DNA from: Saccharopolyspora ipomoeae
Lineage (GTDB): Bacteria > Actinomycetota > Actinomycetes > Mycobacteriales > Pseudonocardiaceae
Assembly (NCBI RefSeq): GCF_029952525.1
Contig: NZ_JASAOF010000026.1
Span: 25,506 to 89,505 of the forward strand
DNA: 64,000 nt
Direction: 5' to 3'
Shown here: one piece after another, positions 32,379-45,325 of the stretch
Layout of the letters: every line of letters begins with the position of its first letter
Position numbering within the stretch: the stretch's first letter is position 1
The notes under the pieces: model-generated
Seen by the model: the letters and a program-made list of their open reading frames with translations, nothing else
What the model was told of the DNA's origin: nothing
Database searches by the model: none
Program-made: the position numbers and the translations under genes

Positions 32379-33335
32379 CTACTTCAGGCCCAGCGCCCGA
32401 ACGGCCGCCGTGGGGTCGCCCGGAGCCACCAGCGCGATCGCCGGTGTTGTCACACCGTTGTCGACGTACTGCTGGACGCGTTCCCGGCAGTACTCGGCCG
32501 GTCCGTGCACCACCAGGTCGTCGACGACGCCGTCCGGGATCGCCGCGAGCGCGGCCTTGCGGTCGCCGGAGTCCCACGCCTGCCACATCGGCGTGAACTC
32601 GTCGCGGCCCAGCCACTCGTGGAACGCCCGGTAGACCGGGACGTTCATGTACGCGGCGATGTGCCTGCGGGCCAGGCCCCGAGCGGTGTCCGGGTCGATG
32701 TCGGGCATCACGAAGATGCGGGCCACGACCTCCTTGTCCGGACCGCCCTGCTGGACGTGGGGCACGACCGTGCGGACGTCGTCCGGCGAGAGCCAGTTGA
32801 TGATCGCTCCGTCGGCCTCGCGCCCGGCCAGCTTGAGCATCCCGGGGCGCAGCGCCGCCACCAGCACCGGTGGCACGGGGTCGGCCACCAGTCCGGCCGT
32901 GAAGCCCTTGACCTCGAAGGTGTCGTAGGACTCGGTGACCTTCTCCCCGCGCAGCGCCTGCCGCAGGAACCGCACGGTGTCGCGCACCCGCTTGTACGGC
33001 TCGTCGAAGGGGATCCCGTTCCAGCGCTCGACGATGACGTTCGACGACGTCCCGACGCCCAGTGCGAAGCGGCCGGGGGCCGCGGCGGCGAGGGTGGCCG
33101 CGCTCATCGCCAAGGTCGCCGGACCGCGGGTGTAGACCGGCACGATCGCCGTGCCCAGCCGCAGCTGCGGCGCCCAGGTCGAGGCCAGCGCCAGCGGGGT
33201 GAACGCATCAGCGCCGTTGGCCTCGGACGACCACACGTCGGTGTAGCCGAGGTCGGGCAGTTCGGCGATGAGCTCGCGCTGCTCGGGCAGCGAGAGCTCG
33301 GGCAGCGGAACGCTGATGCCCCAACGTCGATCCAC
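32379..33335 (-). CDS. LLM-class F420-dependent oxidoreductase
   Basis: 318-residue TIM-barrel protein of the luciferase-like monooxygenase superfamily, F420-dependent branch. The features are LGYTDVWSSEANGADAF near the N-terminus, LRLGTAIVPVYTRGPATLAM, RFALGVGTSS (cofactor phosphate-binding region) and the later AALRPGMLKLAGREADGAI block. It starts 16 nt after the acyl-CoA synthetase stop, so they are co-transcribed. It probably performs a hydride transfer on a CoA-linked or hydrophobic substrate; the substrate is unknown. Confidence 0.9.
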   Translation of the reverse strand: MDRRWGISVPLPELSLPEQRELIAELPDLGYTDVWSSEANGADAFTPLALASTWAPQLRLGTAIVPVYTRGPATLAMSAATLAAAAPGRFALGVGTSSNVIVERWNGIPFDEPYKRVRDTVRFLRQALRGEKVTESYDTFEVKGFTAGLVADPVPPVLVAALRPGMLKLAGREADGAIINWLSPDDVRTVVPHVQQGGPDKEVVARIFVMPDIDPDTARGLARRHIAAYMNVPVYRAFHEWLGRDEFTPMWQAWDSGDRKAALAAIPDGVVDDLVVHGPAEYCRERVQQYVDNGVTTPAIALVAPGDPTAAVRALGLK

Positions 33336-33351
33336 GGGTCATCCTCTCAAT

Positions 33352-34884
33352 TCATCGGGTGTAGCGGGCTTTGAGCTTGCCCTTGACGAGTTTTCCGGTC
33401 GGTGTGCGCGGCATGTCGTCGACGAAGTCGACGCTGCGCGGAACCTTGTAGTGCGCCACCCGCTCGCGGGCGTGCTCGATGATCTGCCGTTCCAGCTCCG
33501 GACCGGGTTCCGCGCCCGGCGCGGGCTGCACGACGGCCTTGACCGCCTCGCCCATCTCGGGGTCGGGAACGCCGAAGACCGCCACGTCGAGGATCGAGGG
33601 GTGCAGGGCCAGCACGTCCTCGACCTCCTGCGGGTAGATGTTCACCCCGCCGGAGATGATCATGAAAGCCTTGCGGTCGGTGAGGAACAGGAACCCGTCC
33701 TCGTCGATGTAGCCGAGATCGCCCATCGTGGCCCAGTTGAGGTGCTCGGGGTGCTTGACCGAGCGGGTCTTGCCCGGATCGCCGAGGTACTCGAACTCGA
33801 TCTCCTCGCGTTCGAAGAACACGGTGCCGACCTCGCCGGCGGGCAGCTCGGTGCCCTCCTCGTCGCAGACCCGGACCACGCCCAGCACCGGCCGCCCCAC
33901 CGAACCGGGCTTGTCCAGCCACTGGGTGGAATCGATCATCGTCATGCCGATGCCCTCGGTGGAGGAGTAGTACTCCTGCAGGATCGGGCCCCACCACTCG
34001 ATCATCGCGTGCTTGACCTCGACCGGGCAGGGCGCGGCGGCGTGCACGGCGGTGCGGTGGCTGGACAGGTCGTAGCGGGTGCGGGTCGCCTCGTCGAGCT
34101 TGAGCATCCGCACGAACATCGTCGGCACCCACTGGCTGTGGGTGACCTGGTAGCGCTCGATGGCGCGCAACGCCTCCTCGGGGTCGAAGCGCTCCATCAT
34201 CACCACGGTCCCACCGATAGCGTGCACCGTCGCGCAGTAGCGCAGCGGCGCGGCGTGGTAGACCGGCGCGGGCGAGAGGTAGACGGTGTCCTCGCCGAAG
34301 CCGTAGAAACCGCGCAGCAGGTCGACCAGGATGTTGCCCGGCTCGTGGACCTGCCGGTCGGGCAGATCGGGCCGGATGCCCTTGGGGCGGCCGGTCGTGC
34401 CCGAGGAGTACAGCAGATCCGCGCCGCACGGCTGCACGGCCGGGACCTCGGTGGAGGCGGCCGACAGCGCCTTCTCGTAGTCGTCGTAGCCGGGCACCGC
34501 GCCGCTGTAGGCGAGCCGCAGCCGAACCCCGGGCGTGAGCTCGGCGACCTGCTCGGGCAGCTCGCCCAGCCCCGCCGAGACGACCATCGCGCTCGCGCCG
34601 GAGTCGTTGACGATGTAGGCGACCTCGTCGGGCTGCAGGTGGTTGTTGACCGCGCAGACGTACATGCCCGAGCGCACCGCGGCCCAGTACACCTCGTAGG
34701 CGTGCAGGTTGTTGTCGGAGAGCACGGCGACCACGTCGCCCTTGGTCAGTCCGGCCTCCCGCAGCGAGTTGGCCAAGCGCAGCGAGCGGTCGTCGAGTTC
34801 CCGATAGGTCAGCACCTCGCCCGAACCGGCCATGATCAGGGCCGGTTTGTCGGGCGTGGTGGCGGCGTGGACACCTGGGTACAT
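33352..34884 (-). CDS. Acyl-CoA synthetase (AMP-forming, FadD type)
   Basis: 510-residue ANL-superfamily ligase. The P-loop reads DLLYSSGTTGRPKGI (about 148-162). The later motifs are YYSSTEGIGM, GDLGYIDEDGFLFLTDRKAFMIISG split over residues 385-415, and the catalytic Lys in PRTPTGKLVKGKL at the C-terminus. It activates a carboxylic acid to its CoA thioester through an acyl-adenylate, feeding the neighbouring hydratases and oxidoreductase. The substrate chain is not predictable. ATG at 34884 with AGGAGGAGC upstream. Confidence 0.92.
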   Translation of the reverse strand: MYPGVHAATTPDKPALIMAGSGEVLTYRELDDRSLRLANSLREAGLTKGDVVAVLSDNNLHAYEVYWAAVRSGMYVCAVNNHLQPDEVAYIVNDSGASAMVVSAGLGELPEQVAELTPGVRLRLAYSGAVPGYDDYEKALSAASTEVPAVQPCGADLLYSSGTTGRPKGIRPDLPDRQVHEPGNILVDLLRGFYGFGEDTVYLSPAPVYHAAPLRYCATVHAIGGTVVMMERFDPEEALRAIERYQVTHSQWVPTMFVRMLKLDEATRTRYDLSSHRTAVHAAAPCPVEVKHAMIEWWGPILQEYYSSTEGIGMTMIDSTQWLDKPGSVGRPVLGVVRVCDEEGTELPAGEVGTVFFEREEIEFEYLGDPGKTRSVKHPEHLNWATMGDLGYIDEDGFLFLTDRKAFMIISGGVNIYPQEVEDVLALHPSILDVAVFGVPDPEMGEAVKAVVQPAPGAEPGPELERQIIEHARERVAHYKVPRSVDFVDDMPRTPTGKLVKGKLKARYTR

Positions 34885-34925
34885 GCGGCTCCTCCTTGAA
34901 CCTCGCGTACCGCCTTCGATTTACC

Positions 34926-35582
34926 TCACTTGACCAGTCCTTCGACCTTCCCGAAGAGCCGGCTGGACTGCTCGGCGTTGGGCACCACGAACCTGCCGTC
35001 GGCCTCCACCAGGACCGCGTCCGGCGCGTCGGCGGTGCAGATCGTGGCCTTCGACTCGGTCCAGCGCCCGTTGACCTGCTCGACCCGGCCGACGATGCGC
35101 AGCGGGGTCGCCAGCGGCACCGGGCGCCGGTAGCGCAGCGACAGCTGGACGGTCATGCCGGGCGGGGCGCCGCCCGCGGCGTGGGCGTGCCCGAGGATCT
35201 GGTCGAGCAGCATCGCGCTCATCCCGCCGTGCACGTAGCTGGGCGGGCCCTCGTAGGCGAGCCCCAGCGTGCAGGTGCCCACCGCGGCGCCGTCGACGAT
35301 CTCGACGTGCATCGGCGGCGAGATCGGGTTGCCCGGCCCGACGGCCGGGCTGTACAGGCGGCGCGGGCGGCGGCCGTCGTCGACGGCCGCCATCTGGCCC
35401 CGCTCGCGCCGCACCGCGTCGAGCGGGGGCACCAGCGCCCGCACCTGCTCGGTGATCTCCCGCAGGGTCTCGGTGTCCGCCTCCGTGGACACAGCGGCGT
35501 CGGTGAGGTCGCGCAGCGCGGACCCGAGGTCGCGCACCGCCTGCCGGCGTTCCCGCAGTTCATCTTCGCTGTCGGCGGCCAC
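34926..35582 (-). CDS. PaaI/4HBT-family hotdog thioesterase
   Basis: 218 residues: an N-terminal helical extension (about 1-65) and a hotdog domain with the PaaI-like YVHGGMSAMLLDQILGHAH block (about 118-136), where HGG is characteristic, followed by TVQLSLRYRRPVPL. It hydrolyses acyl-CoA thioesters, perhaps as a release valve for the pathway set up by the acyl-CoA synthetase 41 nt downstream. GTG start with GGAGGG about 10 nt upstream. First gene of the minus-strand trio (thioesterase, ligase, LLM). Confidence 0.9.
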   Translation of the reverse strand: MAADSEDELRERRQAVRDLGSALRDLTDAAVSTEADTETLREITEQVRALVPPLDAVRRERGQMAAVDDGRRPRRLYSPAVGPGNPISPPMHVEIVDGAAVGTCTLGLAYEGPPSYVHGGMSAMLLDQILGHAHAAGGAPPGMTVQLSLRYRRPVPLATPLRIVGRVEQVNGRWTESKATICTADAPDAVLVEADGRFVVPNAEQSSRLFGKVEGLVK

Positions 35583-35760
35583 GTTCGCTGTTCCCTCCGG
35601 GGTGCACGATCGGTTTCCGGCCTTCAGTTAAACCCGTCGCCCGCCCCTCAGTCCAGACAGACCGGCCGGTCGGTATGAAACTTCGAGGCGGGAGGCGTGT
35701 CAGCCCGGCGGTCTACCGGCCGTGACCGGATAGGCTGAGGCGAGCGATTCGGGAGGTGGC

Positions 35761-36543
35761 GTGCCGCAACAGCGTGGGGAGCACTTCGTCCGCGCCGTGG
35801 AGCGGACCATGTCGGTGCTGCGGGCGTTCACCCCGGAACGAGCCGAGCTGTCGCTGACCGAGGTCGCCCAGGCCGCCGACCTGGACCGGGCGGGCGCCCG
35901 GCGCATCCTGCTGTCGCTGGTCGAGCTCGGCTACGTGCACCAGACCGACAAGCGCTACGCGCTGACACCGCTGGTCCTGGAGTTCGGGCACGCCTACCTG
36001 ACCAGCAGGTCGCTGCCGCAGATCGCCGAACCGCACCTGCAGGAGCTGACCCGCCAGGTGCGGGAGATGACCGCGATGGCCGTGCTGGAGGGCACCGAGA
36101 CCCGCTACATCGCCCAGGTGCCCAGCCCGAAGCTGCTGTCCGTGGCGATCCCGGTCGGCTCCCGGTTCCCGGCTCACGCCACCTCGATGGGCAAGGTCCT
36201 GCTGGCCGCGGTCCCGCCGGAGCAGCTCGACGCCAGCCTGCGCTCGATCGAGCTGGCGCCGATCACCCCGCACACAGTCACCACGCGCGAGGCGCTGCTG
36301 GCCGAGCTGGCCACCGTGCGCAAGCAGGGATTCGTGATCGCCGACGACGGGCTGGAGGAAGGGCTGCGGGGTGTCGCGGTCCCGGTCCGCGACACCGACG
36401 GTCGCGTGTTCGCCGCGATCAACGTCTCGCTGGACAAGCACAGCTCCACCGAGGAGGGCGTCCGGCGCGAGATCGTGCCGCTGCTGGCCCGCACGGCCGC
36501 CCGCATCGAGGCCGACATGCGGATGCGGCCCGGGGGCCGGTGA
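35761..36543 (+). CDS. IclR-family transcriptional regulator (PcaR/PobR-like)
   Basis: 260 residues. An N-terminal winged HTH (LSLTEVAQAADLDRAGARRILLSL, about 31-54) and the C-terminal IclR effector domain with SRFPAHATSMGKVLLA and GVAVPVRDTDGRVFAAINVS. The GTG at 35761 follows GGGAGG. Divergent from the thioesterase/acyl-CoA synthetase/LLM genes with a 178-nt shared region, so it most likely controls them in response to an aromatic or acyl intermediate. Confidence 0.93.
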   Translation: MPQQRGEHFVRAVERTMSVLRAFTPERAELSLTEVAQAADLDRAGARRILLSLVELGYVHQTDKRYALTPLVLEFGHAYLTSRSLPQIAEPHLQELTRQVREMTAMAVLEGTETRYIAQVPSPKLLSVAIPVGSRFPAHATSMGKVLLAAVPPEQLDASLRSIELAPITPHTVTTREALLAELATVRKQGFVIADDGLEEGLRGVAVPVRDTDGRVFAAINVSLDKHSSTEEGVRREIVPLLARTAARIEADMRMRPGGR

Positions 36544-36566
36544 CATCACCGGTCCCCGGGCCGCAT
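36523..36566. terminator. Near-perfect bidirectional terminator between iclR and GSMT
   Basis: 21-nt arms (36523-36543 and 36546-36566) pair at 20 of 21 positions around a CA centre. The left arm is the last codons and stop of the IclR gene, and the right arm lies before the convergent methyltransferase stop. Confidence 0.85.
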
Positions 36567-36600
36567 CCCGGCAACCCCGTGGCGGGTTCGCGGCCGGACG

Positions 36601-37428
36601 TCAGGCGTCCGGGTCCTCCACGTAGGCCTTCTCCGCGACGTGGATGAAGAAGTCCGGTTCGTCGACCGGCTGCTCCTGGAAATCACCGAAGGTCTCGATG
36701 CGCTGGAACCCGACGTCGCGCAGCAGCCCGCGCAGGTAGTCGCGCCGCAGCGGGTACATGTTCAGGTGGTACTCGCTGCCGTCGGGGAACTCGTAGCGGT
36801 ACCGGGCCAGCCCGTCGTCGACGTGGTCGGGAACGGCCTCGACCTCGGTCCCGCAGTAGTAGTAGCTGCTCTTGCCGCCTACCTTGCCGTCCAGCAGGGC
36901 GTCGTAGTTGCGCTGGTCGATGATGAGCACGCCGTCGTGCTTGAGCATGGCGTAGAACTCGGCGAGCGCCTTCCGGCGGTCGTGCTCGCTGAACAGGTGG
37001 GTGAAGGAGTTGCCCAGGCAGATGACCGCGTCGAACTCGCCGTGCACGTCGCGGTTGAGCCAGCGCCAGTCGGCGTTGACCACGCGCAGCAGGTGGCCGC
37101 CGTTGTCCAGGCCGTTGCGGAAGGCCTTGGCCAGCATCTGCGGGCTGCCGTCGGCGCTGACGGTGTCGAATCCCGCCTCGATGAGCCGGACCGAGTGGAA
37201 TCCGGTGCCGGTGGCCACGTCGAGCACGCTGCGGACTCCGCGGGCCTTGAGCTGGTCGACGAAGAACCGGCCCTCCCCGTCGGCGCGCCGTTCCCAGTCG
37301 ATCAGGTCGTCCCACTTGTCGACCATTCCACCCACGTATTCCTGGGTGTAGTGGTCGGTTTCGCGGACTTCCAGCGGGTTGTCTCCGAAGAACTGCTCGC
37401 GAATGTCGGTCAGGACGGTGTCGCTCAT
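36601..37428 (-). CDS. Glycine/sarcosine N-methyltransferase (stand-alone second copy)
   Basis: 275-residue SAM-dependent methyltransferase, clearly paralogous to the N-terminal half of the fused enzyme at 7130-8830: DVATGTGFHS (70-79), ADGSPQMLAKAF, NADWRWLNRDVHGEF and DQRNYD are nearly the same. It should methylate glycine to sarcosine and dimethylglycine but lacks the SDMT half needed to reach betaine. ATG at 37428 with GGGAGC. Single-gene unit, with a terminator behind it and a divergent GH43 gene ahead. It may raise flux at the first, slower step or be under different control. Confidence 0.92.
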   Translation of the reverse strand: MSDTVLTDIREQFFGDNPLEVRETDHYTQEYVGGMVDKWDDLIDWERRADGEGRFFVDQLKARGVRSVLDVATGTGFHSVRLIEAGFDTVSADGSPQMLAKAFRNGLDNGGHLLRVVNADWRWLNRDVHGEFDAVICLGNSFTHLFSEHDRRKALAEFYAMLKHDGVLIIDQRNYDALLDGKVGGKSSYYYCGTEVEAVPDHVDDGLARYRYEFPDGSEYHLNMYPLRRDYLRGLLRDVGFQRIETFGDFQEQPVDEPDFFIHVAEKAYVEDPDA

Positions 37429-37796
37429 GCTCCCGTTTCCTCGAATCGTTTCGACAGTGGTGCGGTGCGCGGCCGCCGAATTCAGCTGCGGAATTCCGGT
37501 GTCTCCGACGCTAGTCCCCGAAAGGAGAACAGCAAGGCCCGTTCTCCTCTCGCACACCGGCGAAAGCACCGCGACACCGCGGAAAAGCAGCCCGGATCCG
37601 CGCTCTGACCAGTGGATCCACCGGCCCCCTCGCAGCGCCCGGCGCGTCCCGATCCGCGTCCACGAGCGGTTCGGACGCCGAACCCCGCGGTCGCTGGGCG
37701 AACCCAACCTCCATGCCCGGGACGGGTTACCCGGATGCCCTCGAATGCCACGCCGAGAAGCGGAAATCGTCCTGGGCGCACCGCATTCGCAGCACG
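37429..37796. other. Divergent region between GSMT copy 2 and the GH43-like gene
   Basis: About 370 bases with no supported gene. A reading frame runs in from 37713 into the GH43-like gene, so part of this may be coding if translation begins at the ATG there. I see no clear promoter or operator. Confidence 0.35.
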
Positions 37797-38828
37797 GTGA
37801 GCGGAGTGCGACACCGATCAGCAATCGCCCGCAGGACGCTGCTGCGCGGGGCGCTGGCCACCGGCGCCCTCTCCATGACCGGCACCACCGCTGACGCCTG
37901 GGGATCACCCGTGCGCTTCGACAACCCGCTGGCCCGGCAACGAGCCGACCCGCACGTCCACCGGCACACCGACGGCACCTACTACTTCACAGCGACCGTC
38001 CCCGGCTACGACAGCGTCGTGCTGCGCCGCTCCACGACGCTGCGGGGTCTGGGCGACGCCGACGAGCACGTGCTGTGGCGCAGACACGGCAGCGGCGAGA
38101 TGAGCAGGCACATCTGGGCTCCGGAGCTGCACCGCGTCGACGGGCGCTGGTACGTCTACTTCGCCGCCGGCAGTTCCGCGGACATCCAAAGCATCCGGAT
38201 GTACGTGCTGGAGAACGCCGCGACCGACCCGCTGAGCGGCGCGTGGGTGGAGCGCGGGCCCATCAGCACGCCGTGGGACACCTTCGCCCTGGACGCGACG
38301 ACCTTCGCCCACCGCGGTGTCCGCTACCTGGCCTGGGCGCAGCGCGAGCCCGGCATCGAGACCAACTCGAACCTCTACCTCGCGCCGCTGTCGGACCCGT
38401 GGACGCTGGGCGGTCCACCGGTGCGGCTGGCGATCCCGACCCGCGACTGGGAGACGCGCGGATTCCGGGTCAACGAGGGACCGGCAGCGCTGGTGCGCCA
38501 CGACAAGGTGATTCTGACGTTCTCCGCCAGCGCCACCGACAGCAACTACTGCCTGGGCTTGCTCACGGCCCCGGCCGACGCGGACCTGCTGGACGGCGGC
38601 TCGTGGCGGAAGAACCCCGACCCGGTGTTCACCACCTCCGCGGCCCACGGCCAGTACGGGCCGGGCCACAACAGCTTCACGGTCGCCGAGGACGGAACCG
38701 ACGTGCTCGTCTACCACGCGCGCCCGTACGACGCCGAGGTCGGCGACCCCAACCGGCACGCCCGGCTGCAGACCTTCGGCTGGAAGCACGACGGCACACC
38801 GGATTTCGGCTCCCCGGTACCGGACTGA
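37797..38828 (+). CDS. Secreted glycoside hydrolase family 43-like protein
   Basis: About 343 residues from the GTG at 37797; an ATG at 37713 would add 28 residues and neither has a clear ribosome binding site. The N-terminus carries a twin-arginine motif (ARRTLLRGALATGALS), so Tat export is likely. The body shows the five-bladed propeller marks of GH43/arabinanase: ADPHVHRHTDGTYYFTAT (general-base Asp), MSRHIWAPELHRVDGRWYVYF, and RVNEGPA with the probable acid Glu. It ends with GPGHNSFTVAEDGTD and a C-terminal FGSPVPD. Probable action on arabinose- or xylose-containing polymers outside the cell. Confidence 0.85.
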   Translation: MSGVRHRSAIARRTLLRGALATGALSMTGTTADAWGSPVRFDNPLARQRADPHVHRHTDGTYYFTATVPGYDSVVLRRSTTLRGLGDADEHVLWRRHGSGEMSRHIWAPELHRVDGRWYVYFAAGSSADIQSIRMYVLENAATDPLSGAWVERGPISTPWDTFALDATTFAHRGVRYLAWAQREPGIETNSNLYLAPLSDPWTLGGPPVRLAIPTRDWETRGFRVNEGPAALVRHDKVILTFSASATDSNYCLGLLTAPADADLLDGGSWRKNPDPVFTTSAAHGQYGPGHNSFTVAEDGTDVLVYHARPYDAEVGDPNRHARLQTFGWKHDGTPDFGSPVPD

Positions 38829-38837
38829 TCACGAAAC

Positions 38838-38874
38838 AGCGGTGCCCCGGTCCGAACAGGACCGGGGCACCGCT
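38838..38874. terminator. Bidirectional terminator between GH43-like gene and gltD
   Basis: Perfect 16-bp stem (38838-38853 with 38859-38874) and a 5-nt loop GAACA between the convergent genes. Confidence 0.88.
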
Positions 38875-38885
38875 GGGAACTTCGC

Positions 38886-40329
38886 TCAGACCATCGGGCG
38901 GTCGGTCGGCTCGATCGGAGCCGGCAGCACGTCCCGTCCGGTGAGGTAGCGGTCCACGCCCGCGGCCGCGGAGCGGCCCTCGGAGATGGCCCACACGATC
39001 AGCGACTGACCGCGTCCCATGTCACCGGCGCTGAACACGCCGTCCACGCTGGACATGAAGTTCTCGTCGCGGGCCACGTTGCCGCGCGGGTCGAGCTCCA
39101 CGCCCAGGTCCTCGATCAGACCGGGCTTCTCGGGGCCGACGAAACCCATCGCCAGCAGCACCAGCTGCGCCGGGATCTCGCGCTCGGTTCCGGCCACCGG
39201 CTCGAAGCCGTTGTCGGTGCGCTGGACCTCGACCAGCCGCAACGACTGCAGCCTGCCCTGGTCGTCACCCACGAACTCCTGGGTGTTGACCGAGTACAGC
39301 CGCTCGCCGCCCTCCTCGTGAGCCGAGGTGACGCGGTAGAGCATCGGGTAGGTCGGCCACGGGTGCGCCGCGGAGCGCTCCGCAGGCGGCTGCGGCATGA
39401 TCTCCAGCTGCGTCACCGACGCCGCGCCCTGGCGGTGCGCGGTTCCGACGCAGTCGGCACCGGTGTCACCGCCGCCGATGACCACGACGTGCTTGCCCTC
39501 GGCGTGGATCGGCGAGCGCTCGAAGTCGCCCTCCTGCACCTTGTTCGCCAGCGGCAGGTACTCCATCGCCTGGTGCACGCCGTCGAGCTCGCGGCCCGGT
39601 GCGGGCAGGTCGCGGGCCTGGGTCGCACCACCGGCGAGCACGATCGCGTCGTAGTCGGCGCGCAGCTGTTCCACGGTGACGTCGACGCCGACGTTCACCC
39701 CGGTGCGGAACTCGGTGCCTTCGGCGCGCATCTGGCCCAGACGCCGGTCCAGACGGCTCTTCTCCATCTTGAATTCGGGGATGCCGTAGCGCAGCAGTCC
39801 GCCCACGCGGTCGGCCCGCTCGTAGACCACGACGCTGTGGCCCACGCGGGTCAGCTGCTGCGCGGCGGCGAGCCCGGCCGGACCGGAGCCGATGACCGCG
39901 ACCTTCTTGCCGGTGTGCTTCGGCGGCAGCTGCGGCTTGACGTAGCCGGCCTCCCAAGCCTTGTCGATGATCGAGATCTCGACCTGCTTGATGCTCACCG
40001 GGTCGCTGTTGATGCCGACGACGCACGCCGCCTCGCACGGGGCGGGGCACAACGTCCCGGTGAACTCCGGGAAGTTGTTGGTGGCGTGCAGCCGCTCGAT
40101 CGCAGACTCCCAGTCGTCCCGCCACACCAGGTCGTTCCACTCGGGAATGAGGTTGCCCAGCGGGCAACCCTGGTGGCAGAACGGAATTCCGCAGTCCATG
40201 CAGCGGCCGGCCTGCTTGGTCAGCCGCGGCTGCTCGAACTCCAGGTAGACCTCGCGCCAGTCCTTGATGCGCACGTCCACCGGGCGACGCTGCGGGGTTT
40301 CCCGCGGCGTCGTCATGAATCCCTTGGGG

Positions 40330-40337
<8 letters not shown>
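38886..40337 (-). CDS. gltD: Glutamate synthase (NADPH) small subunit
   Basis: 483 residues. The N-terminal iron-sulfur region has CMDCGIPFCHQGCPLGN and CPAPCEAAC for two [4Fe-4S] clusters. It is followed by an FAD fold (VAVIGSGPAGLAAAQQL), an NADPH fold (VVVIGGGDTGADCVGTA) and a second FAD contact (GVFSAGDMGRGQSLIVWAI). It oxidises NADPH and passes electrons to the large subunit, which converts glutamine and 2-oxoglutarate to two glutamates. Its ATG overlaps the gltB stop by 8 nt, so translation is coupled. Confidence 0.97.
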
Positions 40338-44892
<4,555 letters not shown>

Positions 44893-45325
44893 CGGACCTC
44901 CCGTCGACAGGCTGCGGCGCGCAGCAGGGCATGACTCACCCACTGCGAACCGCGGGAGCCTTTGGGGGCACTGACAAATAAGGATGCGCCGTTGCACTCT
45001 TGGTCAGTTTGAGGCACTGTACAGACCCAGCGGCCCAAAAGCTACCGCTAGGTAATACGAAGTTAAGGGAACATGACGACTCTCAGACAGTGAGACGCCG
45101 TTGTCGCCAAGGCCGGGAGTCCGAGGAATTGTGCACCACGCATCTGTCCTAAGGCGACAGCTGGCGATCATCAGTGGTGTTGTTCACGATCTTCTTGCGC
45201 AGCACCGAATCCAGTGCGAATAGCTGCTCACGCCATTCGGATTCGGTTCAGAACCGCACTTTTGCGTAATTGTTGTTACACCGTGCGTGCGCGTGGGCGC
45301 AATCACCCGAATGCGAAACGCGATT
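44893..45325 (-). promoter_or_regulatory. gltB promoter/leader region with a GlnR-like site
   Basis: 433 bases without a gene between gltB and the GT87 gene. On the + strand GGTAA-N6-GTTAA (45051-45066) resembles a GlnR half-site pair, placed upstream of a possible minus-strand promoter (TAGCTT, 17 nt, TACAGT at about 45016-45021). This would leave a leader of about 115 nt. Both calls are by eye and weak; the rest shows no structure I can name. Confidence 0.3.

Noticed and set aside
44893..45010. Short upstream peptide in the gltB leader
   Set aside because: An ATG frame with two early Cys codons exists, but it runs into gltB out of frame without a nearby stop or ribosome binding site.
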